Source: an uncultured Acetobacteraceae bacterium (GTDB taxonomy: Bacteria; Pseudomonadota; Alphaproteobacteria; Acetobacterales; Acetobacteraceae). Taken from it: 7,030 nt of DNA. Both the position numbers and the translations under genes were made by a program. The notes under the pieces were generated by a model, which saw nothing but the letters and a program-made list of their open reading frames with translations, was not told the origin of the DNA and did no database searches. This document shows, piece after piece, positions 1 to 6,505 of this stretch (position 1 is the stretch's first letter; each line of letters starts with the position of its first letter). The stretch lies in contig CALNAL010000287.1 of assembly GCA_937874445.1 (NCBI GenBank), forward strand, positions 1-7,030. Reading direction: 5' to 3'.

Positions 1-705
1 GCGGCCACCGGGGTGCGGCTGCTCTACGAGCTGCGCTTCGATGCCGCCTTCTGCGCGCTGAGCGCCGAGGACTTCGTGACCCGGGTGCTCGGGCGCGGGC
101 TGGGGGCGCGGGCGTTGGCCTGCGGCGAGGATTTCGCCTTCGGCCACCGGCGCGGCGGCAACGTGGCCTTTCTCGCCGCCCGTGCCGCGGCGCTCGGCAT
201 GGAGCTGGTGGTGGTGCCGTCGCTGGACGATGCCGGCGGGCCGATCTCCTCCTCGCGCATCCGCAACGACCTGCGTGCCGGCCATCCCGAGGCCGCCGCC
301 CTCCGGCTCGGCCGCCCCTGGGAGATCGCGGGGGTGGTGGCGCACGGCGCGGCGCGGGGGCGCACCATCGGCTTTCCCACCGCCAACATCGCGCTGGGCC
401 GCCAGCTCGAGCCGGCGCGCGGGGTCTATGCGGTGCGCGCGTGTCTGCCCGACGGCAGGGTGGTGCCGGGGGTGGCCAACATCGGCCTGCGCCCCACGGT
501 TTCCGAAGGCACCGAGAGCCGGCTGGAGGTGCACCTGTTCGATTTCGCCGCAGACCTCTACGGGGCGGAACTGAAGGTGGCGCTGATCGCCTTCCTGCGT
601 CCGGAGCGGCGCTTCGCCGATTTTGCCGCGCTCGCCGCGCAGATCGCCTCCGACGCCGCCGCCGCCCGTCGCCTGCTTGACCTGCCGCCGCCGGCATCAG
701 CATAG
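1..705 (+). CDS. ribF: Bifunctional riboflavin kinase / FAD synthetase, C-terminal part (5' end outside window)
   Basis: This cytoplasmic enzyme phosphorylates riboflavin to FMN and adenylylates FMN to FAD. The frame is open from base 1 and 234 codons are visible. The family is usually about 310 residues, so roughly the first 75-80 are missing, including the N-terminal nucleotide-binding HxGH-type motif. Counting from base 1, the rest of the FAD synthetase domain shows CGEDFAFG (about residues 41-48) and ISSSRIRNDL (about 82-91), followed by the LGRPW linker. The riboflavin kinase domain then carries GRTIGFPTAN (about 120-129), GVYAV, GVANIGLRPTV, and LEVHLFDF with the conserved acidic residue (Glu about 176) expected as catalytic base, ending in FLRPERRF. 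The GTG at 13 is internal, not the start. The stop is TAG at 703-705. A 180-bp gap separates it from ileS, so ileS may have its own promoter. Family assignment is secure; the missing start cannot be judged. Confidence 0.96.
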   Translation, partial: AATGVRLLYELRFDAAFCALSAEDFVTRVLGRGLGARALACGEDFAFGHRRGGNVAFLAARAAALGMELVVVPSLDDAGGPISSSRIRNDLRAGHPEAAALRLGRPWEIAGVVAHGAARGRTIGFPTANIALGRQLEPARGVYAVRACLPDGRVVPGVANIGLRPTVSEGTESRLEVHLFDFAADLYGAELKVALIAFLRPERRFADFAALAAQIASDAAAARRLLDLPPPASA

Positions 706-885
706 TCCGCCCATGTTTTCCAGGATGATGTCTGGCGTGATGCGCGCGCGAATTATCGGCCCGGCCGCCGTCCGGCAGCCGGGGTCCCTCTGAGTCCGAC
801 GTCCTGTTCCGGCGGCCCGCCGACGCGGCCCGTGCCGCCCGGGCCCGCATCCTCCCGAGCCCGTATCCTTCCGAGACCAGCATCG
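706..885 (+). other. ribF-ileS intergenic region / probable ileS leader
   Basis: This is the longest spacer in the window (180 bp). Its first 50 bases are less GC-rich than the surroundings and include aattat at 751-756, which could serve as a -10, but no convincing -35 lies at the right distance. A small ORF (713-793, 26 codons, ATG to TGA) contains adjacent Ile codons at 752-757. A weak 6-bp stem (760-765 with 778-783) has no T tract. The 3' part carries a tandem 16-bp repeat. I infer that the ileS promoter lies here but cannot place it. I see no T-box features. Confidence 0.4.
844..875 (+). repeat. Tandem duplication of a 16-bp unit just upstream of ileS
   Basis: cccgcatcctcccgag (844-859) is followed directly by cccgtatccttccgag (860-875). 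The copies match at 14 of 16 positions, and both differences are C to T. The second copy ends 10 bases before the ileS ATG, inside the expected ribosome-binding region. The unit is pyrimidine-rich with no strong Shine-Dalgarno. It could be a regulatory duplication or simple replication slippage; the sequence shows only the duplication. Confidence 0.7.
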
Positions 886-3708
886 ATGAGCGACAAGCAA
901 GACTACCGCAACACCGTCTTTCTGCCGGCGACCCCCTTCCCCATGCGCGGCGACCTGCCCCGCAAGGAGCCGGCGATGCTGGAGCGCTGGGAGCGCATGG
1001 GGCTGTGGAAGCAGCTGCGCGCCCAGAGCGCCGGGCGGCGCAAGTTCATCCTCCACGACGGCCCGCCCTACGCCAACGGCAACATCCATATCGGCACGGC
1101 GCTCAACAAGATCCTCAAGGACATCGTCAACCGCGCCGCCCAGATGGCCGGCTTCGATGCCGACTACATCCCCGGCTGGGACTGCCACGGCCTGCCCATC
1201 GAGTGGAAGGTCGAGGAGGGCTACCGCAAGCACGGCAAGAGCAAGGATGACGTGCCCATCCTCCAGCTCCGCGCCGAGTGCCGCGCCTATGCGACGCACT
1301 GGCTTTCCGAGCAGATGAAGGAGTTCCGCCGCCTCGGCGTGCTGGGCAACTGGGAAGGCCGCTACGCCACCATGGACCTCCCCTCGGAGGCCGCGATCTT
1401 CGCCGAGATCGGCAAGTTCCTGCTCAACGGCGGGCTGTTCCGCGGGTTGCGGCCGGTGATGTGGTCGCCGGTGGAAAAGACCGCCCTGGCCGAGGCGGAG
1501 GTGGAGTACTACGACCACACCTCCACCACCATCTGGGTGCGCTTCCCGGTGGTGACCCCCTCGGTGCCGGAGCTGGCCGGCGCGCGGATCGTCATCTGGA
1601 CCACCACGCCCTGGACCATGCCCGCCAACCGCGCCATCGCCGCGGGGCCCGACTACGACTACGTGGTCTTCCGCGTGGATGCCAAGACCGAGGCTTCCGC
1701 CGCCGTGGCGGGCGAGACCCTGGTGGTCTGCGCCGACCTGCTGGAGCAGGTCTGCACCGATGCCGGCATCACCGGCAAGACGGTGCTGCACCGCCTCAAG
1801 GGGGCGGCGCTCAAGGGCACCGTCTGCGCCCATCCGCTGCGCGGGCAGGGCTACGACTTCGACGTGCCGGTGCTGCTGGCCAATTTCGTCACCACCGACA
1901 CCGGCACCGGCTTCGTGCACATCGCCCCCAGCCATGGCGCCGACGACTTCATCCTCGGGCGTGCCAACGGCATCGAGACGCCGGAGACGGTCAAGGACGA
2001 CGGCACCTATTCCGACTGGATTCCGCTGTTCGCCGGCCTCCACGTCTACAAGGCCACCGAGCCGGTGCTGAAGGTGATCTCCGAGGCCGGCGGGCTGCTG
2101 GCGCGCGGGGAGATCGTCCACTCCTACCCGCATTCCTGGCGTTCCAAGGCGCCGGTGATCTTCCGCGCCACCCCGCAGTGGTTCATCCGCATGGACGGGG
2201 AGGGCAGGCTGCGCGAGAAGGCGCTGGAGGCCATCAACGCCACGCACTTCGTGCCGGCCAAGGGGCACAACCGGCTCTATTCGATGGTCGAGGCCCGGCC
2301 GGACTGGTGCATCAGCCGCCAGCGCGCCTGGGGCGTGCCGATCGCGGTGTTCGTCGAGAAGAAGACCGGCCAGGTGCTGCGCGACGCCGCGGTGGTGGAG
2401 CGCATCACCGAGGCATTCCGCACCGAGGGGGCCGATGCCTGGTTCTCCTCCCCGCCGGAGCGCTTCCTCGGCCCGGGACGCGACCCCGCCGACTACGAGC
2501 AGGTGCGCGACATCGTGGACGTGTGGTTCGAGTCCGGCTCGACCCACGCCTTCGTGCTGGAGGCGCGCAAGCTGCCCTGGCCGGCCGATCTCTACCTCGA
2601 GGGCTCCGACCAGCACCGCGGCTGGTTCCACTCCTCGCTGCTGGAGGCGGTGGGCACCCGCGGGCGCGCGCCGTTCAAGTCGATCCTGACCCACGGCTTC
2701 GTGCTCGACGAGCAGGGCCGCAAGATGTCCAAGTCGCTGGGCAACACGGTGGCGCCGCAGCAGGTGTGCGACAAATACGGCGCCGACATCCTGCGGCTGT
2801 GGGTGGCGATGTCGGATACCGCCGAGGATCTGCGCATCGGCCCCGAGATCCTCAAGCAGCAGGCCGACCTCTACCGCCGCCTGCGCAACACGCTGCGCTG
2901 GCTGCTCGGCGCGCTGGAGGGCTTCGACGAGGCGGAGAAGCTGCCGTACGCCGAGCTGCCGGAGCTGGAGCGCTGGGTGCTGCACCGCCTCACCGAGTTC
3001 GACGCGAAGCTGCGCGGCGCGGTGGAGAGCCACGACTGGACCGGCGTCTATCCCGCGCTGCACGCCTTCTGCGCCGCCGACCTCTCGGCCTTCTACTTCG
3101 ACATCCGCAAGGACGCGCTCTACTGCGACCGGCCCGACAGCATCCGCCGTCGCGCCGCGCGGACGGTGCTCGACCAGCTCCATCGCTGCCTGGCCACCTG
3201 GCTCGCCCCGGTGCTGTGCTTCACCGCCGAGGAGGCGTGGACCGCCCGCTTCGGCGCGGAAAGCTCGGTGCACCTGCAGGACTTTCCGACCCTGCCGGCG
3301 GAGTGGCACGACGCGGCGCTGGCCACGCGCTGGGCCGGCATCCGCGACATCCGCCGCGTGCTCACCGGCGCGCTGGAGCGGGCGCGGGCGGAGGGCACCA
3401 TCGGCTCCTCGCTGCAGGCCGCGCCGGTGCTGCACCTGGCGGCCGACAAGGCCGGGCTGCTGCCCGCCGCAGGCTGGGCGGAGCTGGCGATCGTCTCCGA
3501 CCTCGCGCTGTCCACCGCGCCGGCCCCGGAGGGCGCCTTCGCGCTGCCCGAGGTGGAGGGGGTGGCGGTGGCCTTCGCGAAGGCCGAGGGCACGAAATGC
3601 GCCCGCTGCTGGAAGGTGCTGCCCGAGGTCGATGCCGACCCGGCCCATCCCGGCCTGTGCCGGCGCTGCGCCGACGCCGTGGCCTCGGGGCTGGTGGGGC
3701 GCGGGTGA
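886..3708 (+). CDS. ileS: Isoleucyl-tRNA synthetase
   Basis: This class I aminoacyl-tRNA synthetase charges tRNA-Ile with isoleucine and hydrolyses misacylated Val-tRNA. It has 940 residues, close to the E. coli enzyme (about 938). Visible elements are PPYANGNIHIGT with the HIGH-type motif HIGT at 68-71, GWDCHG at 97-102, the CP1 editing domain with WTTTPWT at 238-244 and TGTGFVHIAPSHGADD around 339-354 (His345 and Asp354 match the conserved editing residues), SRQRAWGVP near 477-485, and KMSKS at 613-617. A C-terminal zinc knuckle has Cys905, Cys908, Cys925 and Cys928. This is the E. coli-like bacterial type with the C-terminal zinc finger. I chose ATG 886, giving MSDKQDYRNTVFLP, because family proteins begin this way. 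The upstream in-frame GTG 832 would add 18 low-complexity residues encoded partly by the tandem repeat. The Shine-Dalgarno is weak. The gene overlaps lspA by 4 nt. Confidence 0.98.
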   Translation: MSDKQDYRNTVFLPATPFPMRGDLPRKEPAMLERWERMGLWKQLRAQSAGRRKFILHDGPPYANGNIHIGTALNKILKDIVNRAAQMAGFDADYIPGWDCHGLPIEWKVEEGYRKHGKSKDDVPILQLRAECRAYATHWLSEQMKEFRRLGVLGNWEGRYATMDLPSEAAIFAEIGKFLLNGGLFRGLRPVMWSPVEKTALAEAEVEYYDHTSTTIWVRFPVVTPSVPELAGARIVIWTTTPWTMPANRAIAAGPDYDYVVFRVDAKTEASAAVAGETLVVCADLLEQVCTDAGITGKTVLHRLKGAALKGTVCAHPLRGQGYDFDVPVLLANFVTTDTGTGFVHIAPSHGADDFILGRANGIETPETVKDDGTYSDWIPLFAGLHVYKATEPVLKVISEAGGLLARGEIVHSYPHSWRSKAPVIFRATPQWFIRMDGEGRLREKALEAINATHFVPAKGHNRLYSMVEARPDWCISRQRAWGVPIAVFVEKKTGQVLRDAAVVERITEAFRTEGADAWFSSPPERFLGPGRDPADYEQVRDIVDVWFESGSTHAFVLEARKLPWPADLYLEGSDQHRGWFHSSLLEAVGTRGRAPFKSILTHGFVLDEQGRKMSKSLGNTVAPQQVCDKYGADILRLWVAMSDTAEDLRIGPEILKQQADLYRRLRNTLRWLLGALEGFDEAEKLPYAELPELERWVLHRLTEFDAKLRGAVESHDWTGVYPALHAFCAADLSAFYFDIRKDALYCDRPDSIRRRAARTVLDQLHRCLATWLAPVLCFTAEEAWTARFGAESSVHLQDFPTLPAEWHDAALATRWAGIRDIRRVLTGALERARAEGTIGSSLQAAPVLHLAADKAGLLPAAGWAELAIVSDLALSTAPAPEGAFALPEVEGVAVAFAKAEGTKCARCWKVLPEVDADPAHPGLCRRCADAVASGLVGRG

Positions 3709-4220
3709 GCCCTTCCCCGCTCTTTCGCCGGGCCGGCCTCGCCGTCGCGGCGGCGGTGTTCGCGGCCGACCAGGCCAGCAAGGCGTGGATCGTCCACGGG
3801 CTCGAGCTGCCGATGCGCCTCAGCGTGCCGGTGCTGCCGGGGCTGAACTTTACCTGGGTGGAGAACCGCGGCATCACCTTCGGGCTGCTGGGCGGCTTCG
3901 GCGCGCTGGGTCCGGTGCTGCTCACCGCCGTGGCGCTGGCGGTGGTGGCGGCGCTCGGGGTGTGGCTGTGGCGCGCGGAGCGGTGGCTGCCGGCGGTGGC
4001 GCTGGGGGCGATCGCGGGCGGCGCGGTGGGCAATGTGCTCGACCGCCTGCGCCTGGGCTATGTGGTGGATTTTCTGCACGCCCATGCCATGGGATATTCG
4101 TGGTATGTGTTCAACGTGGCCGACGCGGCGATCGTCTGCGGGGTGGCCGCTCTGGTGTTCGATGGCATGCGCCGGTCTCCCCCCACCGACCGCCTTGCCG
4201 ATCCCAAGGGGGGGCGGTAA
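3705..4220 (+). CDS. lspA: Lipoprotein signal peptidase (signal peptidase II)
   Basis: This inner-membrane aspartyl protease (family A8) cleaves the signal peptide of diacylated prolipoproteins just before the lipobox cysteine. The GTG start at 3705 overlaps the ileS TGA as GTGA. A purine-rich ggtgggg (3693-3699) lies 5 nt upstream, so translation is probably coupled. The 171-residue length is normal. Conserved blocks are DQASK (Asp22, Lys26), NFTWVENRGITFG at 48-60 (Asn54), GGAVGNVLDRLRLGYVVDF at 105-123 (Asn110, Asp113, Arg114, Asp122), and FNVADAAI at 136-143 (Asn137, Asp140). By alignment from memory with the Pseudomonas structure, the catalytic pair would be Asp122 and Asp140. Hydrophobic stretches near 10-28, 66-88, 94-112 and 136-152 fit the four membrane helices of the family. 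The next gene encodes a lipoprotein, a natural substrate. A run of seven G at 4208-4214 falls in the last codons and may act in ribosome binding for that gene. Confidence 0.97.
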   Translation: MSPSPLFRRAGLAVAAAVFAADQASKAWIVHGLELPMRLSVPVLPGLNFTWVENRGITFGLLGGFGALGPVLLTAVALAVVAALGVWLWRAERWLPAVALGAIAGGAVGNVLDRLRLGYVVDFLHAHAMGYSWYVFNVADAAIVCGVAALVFDGMRRSPPTDRLADPKGGR

Positions 4221-4230
4221 GACGCTGTTC

Positions 4231-4785
4231 ATGGCCCCGATTCGCATCCTTTGTGCCGCTGCCCTGCTGCCGCTCGTGCTCTCCGGCTGTGAGGGGAGCG
4301 ATTTTTCCCGCAGCTTCGGTCTTACCCGTGATGCTCCCGACGAGTTCACGGTGACGACGCAGCCGCCGCTGTCCATGCCGCCCGATTTCACCCTGCGCCC
4401 GCCGCGCCCCGGTGCCCCGCGCCCGCAGGAGGTCACGCCCCGCCAGGGCGCCGAGATCGCCCTGATCCCGCAATCCTCCATGCCGCAGCGGGCCCCGGTT
4501 TCCGAGAGCACGGGGCAGGAGGCGCTGGTCGCCTCCGCCGGGCCCAGGGCTCCCGCCGACATCCGCACCAAGATCGATGCCGACGCCGCCATGGAGGCCA
4601 CCGACCGCAGCTTCGCCGACGAGCTGATGTTCTGGCACACTCCCGCGGACAAGTCGGTGGTGGTCGATCCCCAGCGCGAATCCCGGCGCCTGCGTTCCAA
4701 CGCCGCCCTCGGCAAGCCGGCGACGGCCGGGGATACCGCCATCATCCAGCGCAAGAAGCAGTCGCTGCTCGACATGATTTTCTGA
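4231..4785 (+). CDS. DUF3035-family lipoprotein (BamF-like, probable outer-membrane assembly subunit)
   Basis: A 184-residue probable lipoprotein. The N-terminus is a short signal peptide with one Arg (5), a hydrophobic core (6-17) and the lipobox LSGC, placing the lipidated cysteine at 20. Residue 21 is Glu, not Asp, consistent with Lol export to the outer membrane. The mature protein is Pro-rich and looks largely unstructured. Recognisable blocks are DAPDEF (34-39), PPDFTLRPPRPGAPRPQE (50-67) and a basic C-terminus with RRLRSN (152-157) ending in LLDMIF. These match my memory of alphaproteobacterial DUF3035, which has been linked to the BamF subunit of the BAM complex; that functional label is knowledge of the family, not shown here. 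ATG 4231 was chosen because it starts the signal peptide directly; an upstream in-frame GTG at 4033 lies inside lspA. It starts 10 nt after lspA, so the two are probably co-transcribed. The Shine-Dalgarno is poor: the G-run at 4208-4214 sits about 16 nt upstream. Confidence 0.85.
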   Translation: MAPIRILCAAALLPLVLSGCEGSDFSRSFGLTRDAPDEFTVTTQPPLSMPPDFTLRPPRPGAPRPQEVTPRQGAEIALIPQSSMPQRAPVSESTGQEALVASAGPRAPADIRTKIDADAAMEATDRSFADELMFWHTPADKSVVVDPQRESRRLRSNAALGKPATAGDTAIIQRKKQSLLDMIF

Positions 4786-4808
4786 CCCGGCGCGGCGGCC
4801 GCCCCGGG
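4786..4808 (+). terminator. GC-rich hairpin immediately after the lipoprotein stop codon
   Basis: Bases 4786-4790 (cccgg) pair with 4804-4808 (ccggg). After a single C-C mismatch (4791/4803), 4792-4795 (gcgg) pair with 4799-4802 (ccgc), leaving a 3-nt loop. It begins on the base after the TGA. No T tract follows, so it is not a canonical Rho-independent terminator. It may protect the 3' end of the upstream transcript or be a partial terminator separating the ileS-lspA-lipoprotein group from pgi. The pairing is directly visible; the role is inference. Confidence 0.35.
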
Positions 4809-4820
4809 GACAAGACCCGC

Positions 4821-4832
4821 AAGGGAGGGAAG
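4821..4832 (+). promoter_or_regulatory. pgi: Shine-Dalgarno for pgi
   Basis: aagggagggaag is the clearest ribosome-binding site in the window, with two GGAGG-like registers 5-8 nt before ATG 4835. It supports that start. Its strength contrasts with the weak sites before ileS, the lipoprotein and the protease. Confidence 0.75.
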
Positions 4833-4834
4833 CC

Positions 4835-6505
4835 ATGACCGATCCGATCGCCCACGCCCCTGTCACGCTCGATGGGGCCTGGCAGCGCCTTGCCGAACTG
4901 GCCGCGCGCCCTGCGGCGCGTGACATCCGCGCCCTTTTCGCGGCCAATCCGCAGCGCGCGGTGCATTTCTCCGCGAGCTGCGGCGACCTCACCCTCGACT
5001 ATTCCAAGACGCCCATCGATGCCGCCGCGCGCGAGGCGCTGTTCGACCTGGCCCGCGCCGCCGACGTGGTGGGCTTCCGCGCCCGCCTGTTCGCCGGCGA
5101 GGCGGTGAACGCCACCGAGGGCCGCGCCGCCATGCACATGGCGCTGCGCTCCCTGCCGGCCGACGGCTACACCGCCATGCTGCCCTCCGGCCGCGAGCCC
5201 GCCAGCCAGATCGCCGCCGAGGAGCGCGCGCGGATGGCGGCCTTCGTCGCCAGGGTGCATTCGGGCGAGCTGCGCGGCGCCACCGGCGAACGCTTCACCG
5301 ACGTGCTCAACATCGGCATCGGCGGCTCCGATCTCGGCCCGCGCATGGTCTCCGAGGCGCTGACCGTGGTGCGCGGCGGCAAGCTCAACGCCCATTTCCT
5401 CTCCAACGTGGACGGCCACGCCTTCGCCACCCTCGCCCGCGAGCTGGACCCCGCCCGCACCCTGGTGCTGGTGGCCTCCAAGACCTTCACCACGCTGGAG
5501 ACCATGCTCAACGCCCGCGCCGTGCGCGCCTGGGTGGCGGACAGCCTGGGCGATGCGGCGGTGGGGACCCATTTCGCCGCGCTCTCGACCAACGCCAAGG
5601 CGGTGGCGGCGTTCGGCATCGGCGAGGAGCGCATGTTCGGCTTCCGCGACTGGGTGGGCGGGCGCTACTCGGTGTGGTCCTCCATCGGGCTGTCGGTGGC
5701 GCTGGCCGCCGGGTGGGAGGCCTTCGAGGCCCTGCTCGCCGGCGGACGGGAGATGGACCAGCACTTCCTCCACGCCCCCTTCGCTTCCAACCTGCCGGTG
5801 CTGCTCGCGCTGGTGGGCATCTGGCACGTGGACCTGATGGGCTGGCGCAGCCAGTGCGTGCTGGCCTACGACCAGCGCCTGCGCCGCTTCCCCGCCTATC
5901 TCCAGCAGCTCGAAATGGAGAGCAACGGCAAGTCGGTACGCCTCGACGGCACGCCCATCGCCCACCCGACCTGCCCCGCCCTGTTCGGCGAGCCCGGCAC
6001 CGACGCGCAGCACAGCTTCATGCAGCTGGTCCACCAGGGCAGCCAGGTCATCCCGGTGGACTTCCTCCTCGCCGCGGTGCCCGACCACGACAGGCCGGAG
6101 GCGCATCTGGCGCTCGCGGCCAACGTGTTCGCCCAGGCCGAGGCGCTGCTGCGCGGCAAGACGCTGGAAGAGGTCCGCCAGGAGATGCTGGCCAAGGGCC
6201 TGTCCTCCGCCGAGGTGGAGCGCATCGCCCCGCATCGCGTGTTCACCGGCAACCGCCCGAGCAACATGCTGCTGTTCCGCCAGCTCGACGCGCGCACGCT
6301 CGGCATGCTGATCGCCCTTTACGAGCACAAGGTGGCGGTGCAGGGCGCCATCTGGGGCATCGACAGCTACGACCAGTGGGGCGTGGAACTCGGCAAGGTG
6401 CTGGCTGGCGGCATCCTGCCCGACCTCCAGCCCGGCGCGCCGGTCGGACGGCACGATTCCTCCACCGCGGCCCTGATCGCGCGCTTCAAGGCGCTGCGAA
6501 GCTGA
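4835..6505 (+). CDS. pgi: Glucose-6-phosphate isomerase
   Basis: This cytoplasmic enzyme interconverts glucose 6-phosphate and fructose 6-phosphate in glycolysis and gluconeogenesis. At 556 residues it is close to the E. coli protein (549). The SIS-fold phosphate-binding blocks are NIGIGGSDLGP (159-169) and SKTFTT (215-220). The first family signature, DWVGGRYSVWSSIG (272-285), carries Arg277. MESNGK (361-366) supplies the base Glu362, QHSFMQL (392-398) supplies ring-opening His393, and the second signature SYDQWGVELGK (511-521) supplies Lys521. All catalytic residues expected from the rabbit and E. coli enzymes are present, so it should be active. The ATG at 4835 has a strong Shine-Dalgarno and gives a full-length N-terminus. 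It follows the lipoprotein gene by 49 bp including a hairpin, so it may be read through from upstream or have its own promoter; none is evident. Its TGA overlaps the likely CTG start of the next gene. Confidence 0.98.
   Translation: MTDPIAHAPVTLDGAWQRLAELAARPAARDIRALFAANPQRAVHFSASCGDLTLDYSKTPIDAAAREALFDLARAADVVGFRARLFAGEAVNATEGRAAMHMALRSLPADGYTAMLPSGREPASQIAAEERARMAAFVARVHSGELRGATGERFTDVLNIGIGGSDLGPRMVSEALTVVRGGKLNAHFLSNVDGHAFATLARELDPARTLVLVASKTFTTLETMLNARAVRAWVADSLGDAAVGTHFAALSTNAKAVAAFGIGEERMFGFRDWVGGRYSVWSSIGLSVALAAGWEAFEALLAGGREMDQHFLHAPFASNLPVLLALVGIWHVDLMGWRSQCVLAYDQRLRRFPAYLQQLEMESNGKSVRLDGTPIAHPTCPALFGEPGTDAQHSFMQLVHQGSQVIPVDFLLAAVPDHDRPEAHLALAANVFAQAEALLRGKTLEEVRQEMLAKGLSSAEVERIAPHRVFTGNRPSNMLLFRQLDARTLGMLIALYEHKVAVQGAIWGIDSYDQWGVELGKVLAGGILPDLQPGAPVGRHDSSTAALIARFKALRS

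Noticed and set aside
728..756. Possible ileS promoter with aattat at 751-756
   Set aside because: No acceptable -35 at 16-18 bp upstream (728-733 is atgtct). AT-richness alone is not enough.
759..784. Possible ribF terminator hairpin
   Set aside because: Only a 6-bp stem with a 12-nt loop and no T tract, easily expected by chance at this GC content.
832..885. GTG 832 as the ileS start
   Set aside because: It would add 18 non-conserved residues, encoded partly by the tandem repeat. The family N-terminus starts at ATG 886.
706..885. T-box riboswitch upstream of ileS
   Set aside because: No T-box sequence, specifier stem or terminator/antiterminator pair is seen, and this regulation belongs mainly to Gram-positive bacteria.
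697..3648. 983-codon open frame on the - strand
   Set aside because: It lies antisense to ileS. The translation is low-complexity (rich in G, A, R, H, V, L) with no recognisable domain, a typical shadow frame in high-GC DNA.
1278..3704. Long + strand open frame that runs into lspA
   Set aside because: Only the part from GTG 3705 is LspA. The upstream part is an Arg/Gly/Ala-rich shadow of ileS in another frame.
3120..4775. 551-codon open frame on the - strand
   Set aside because: It spans the end of ileS, lspA and the lipoprotein gene in antisense and has no family resemblance.
4742..6454. 570-codon open frame on the - strand opposite pgi
   Set aside because: Repetitive His/Gly/Ala/Glu-rich translation without motifs, opposite a clearly intact pgi.
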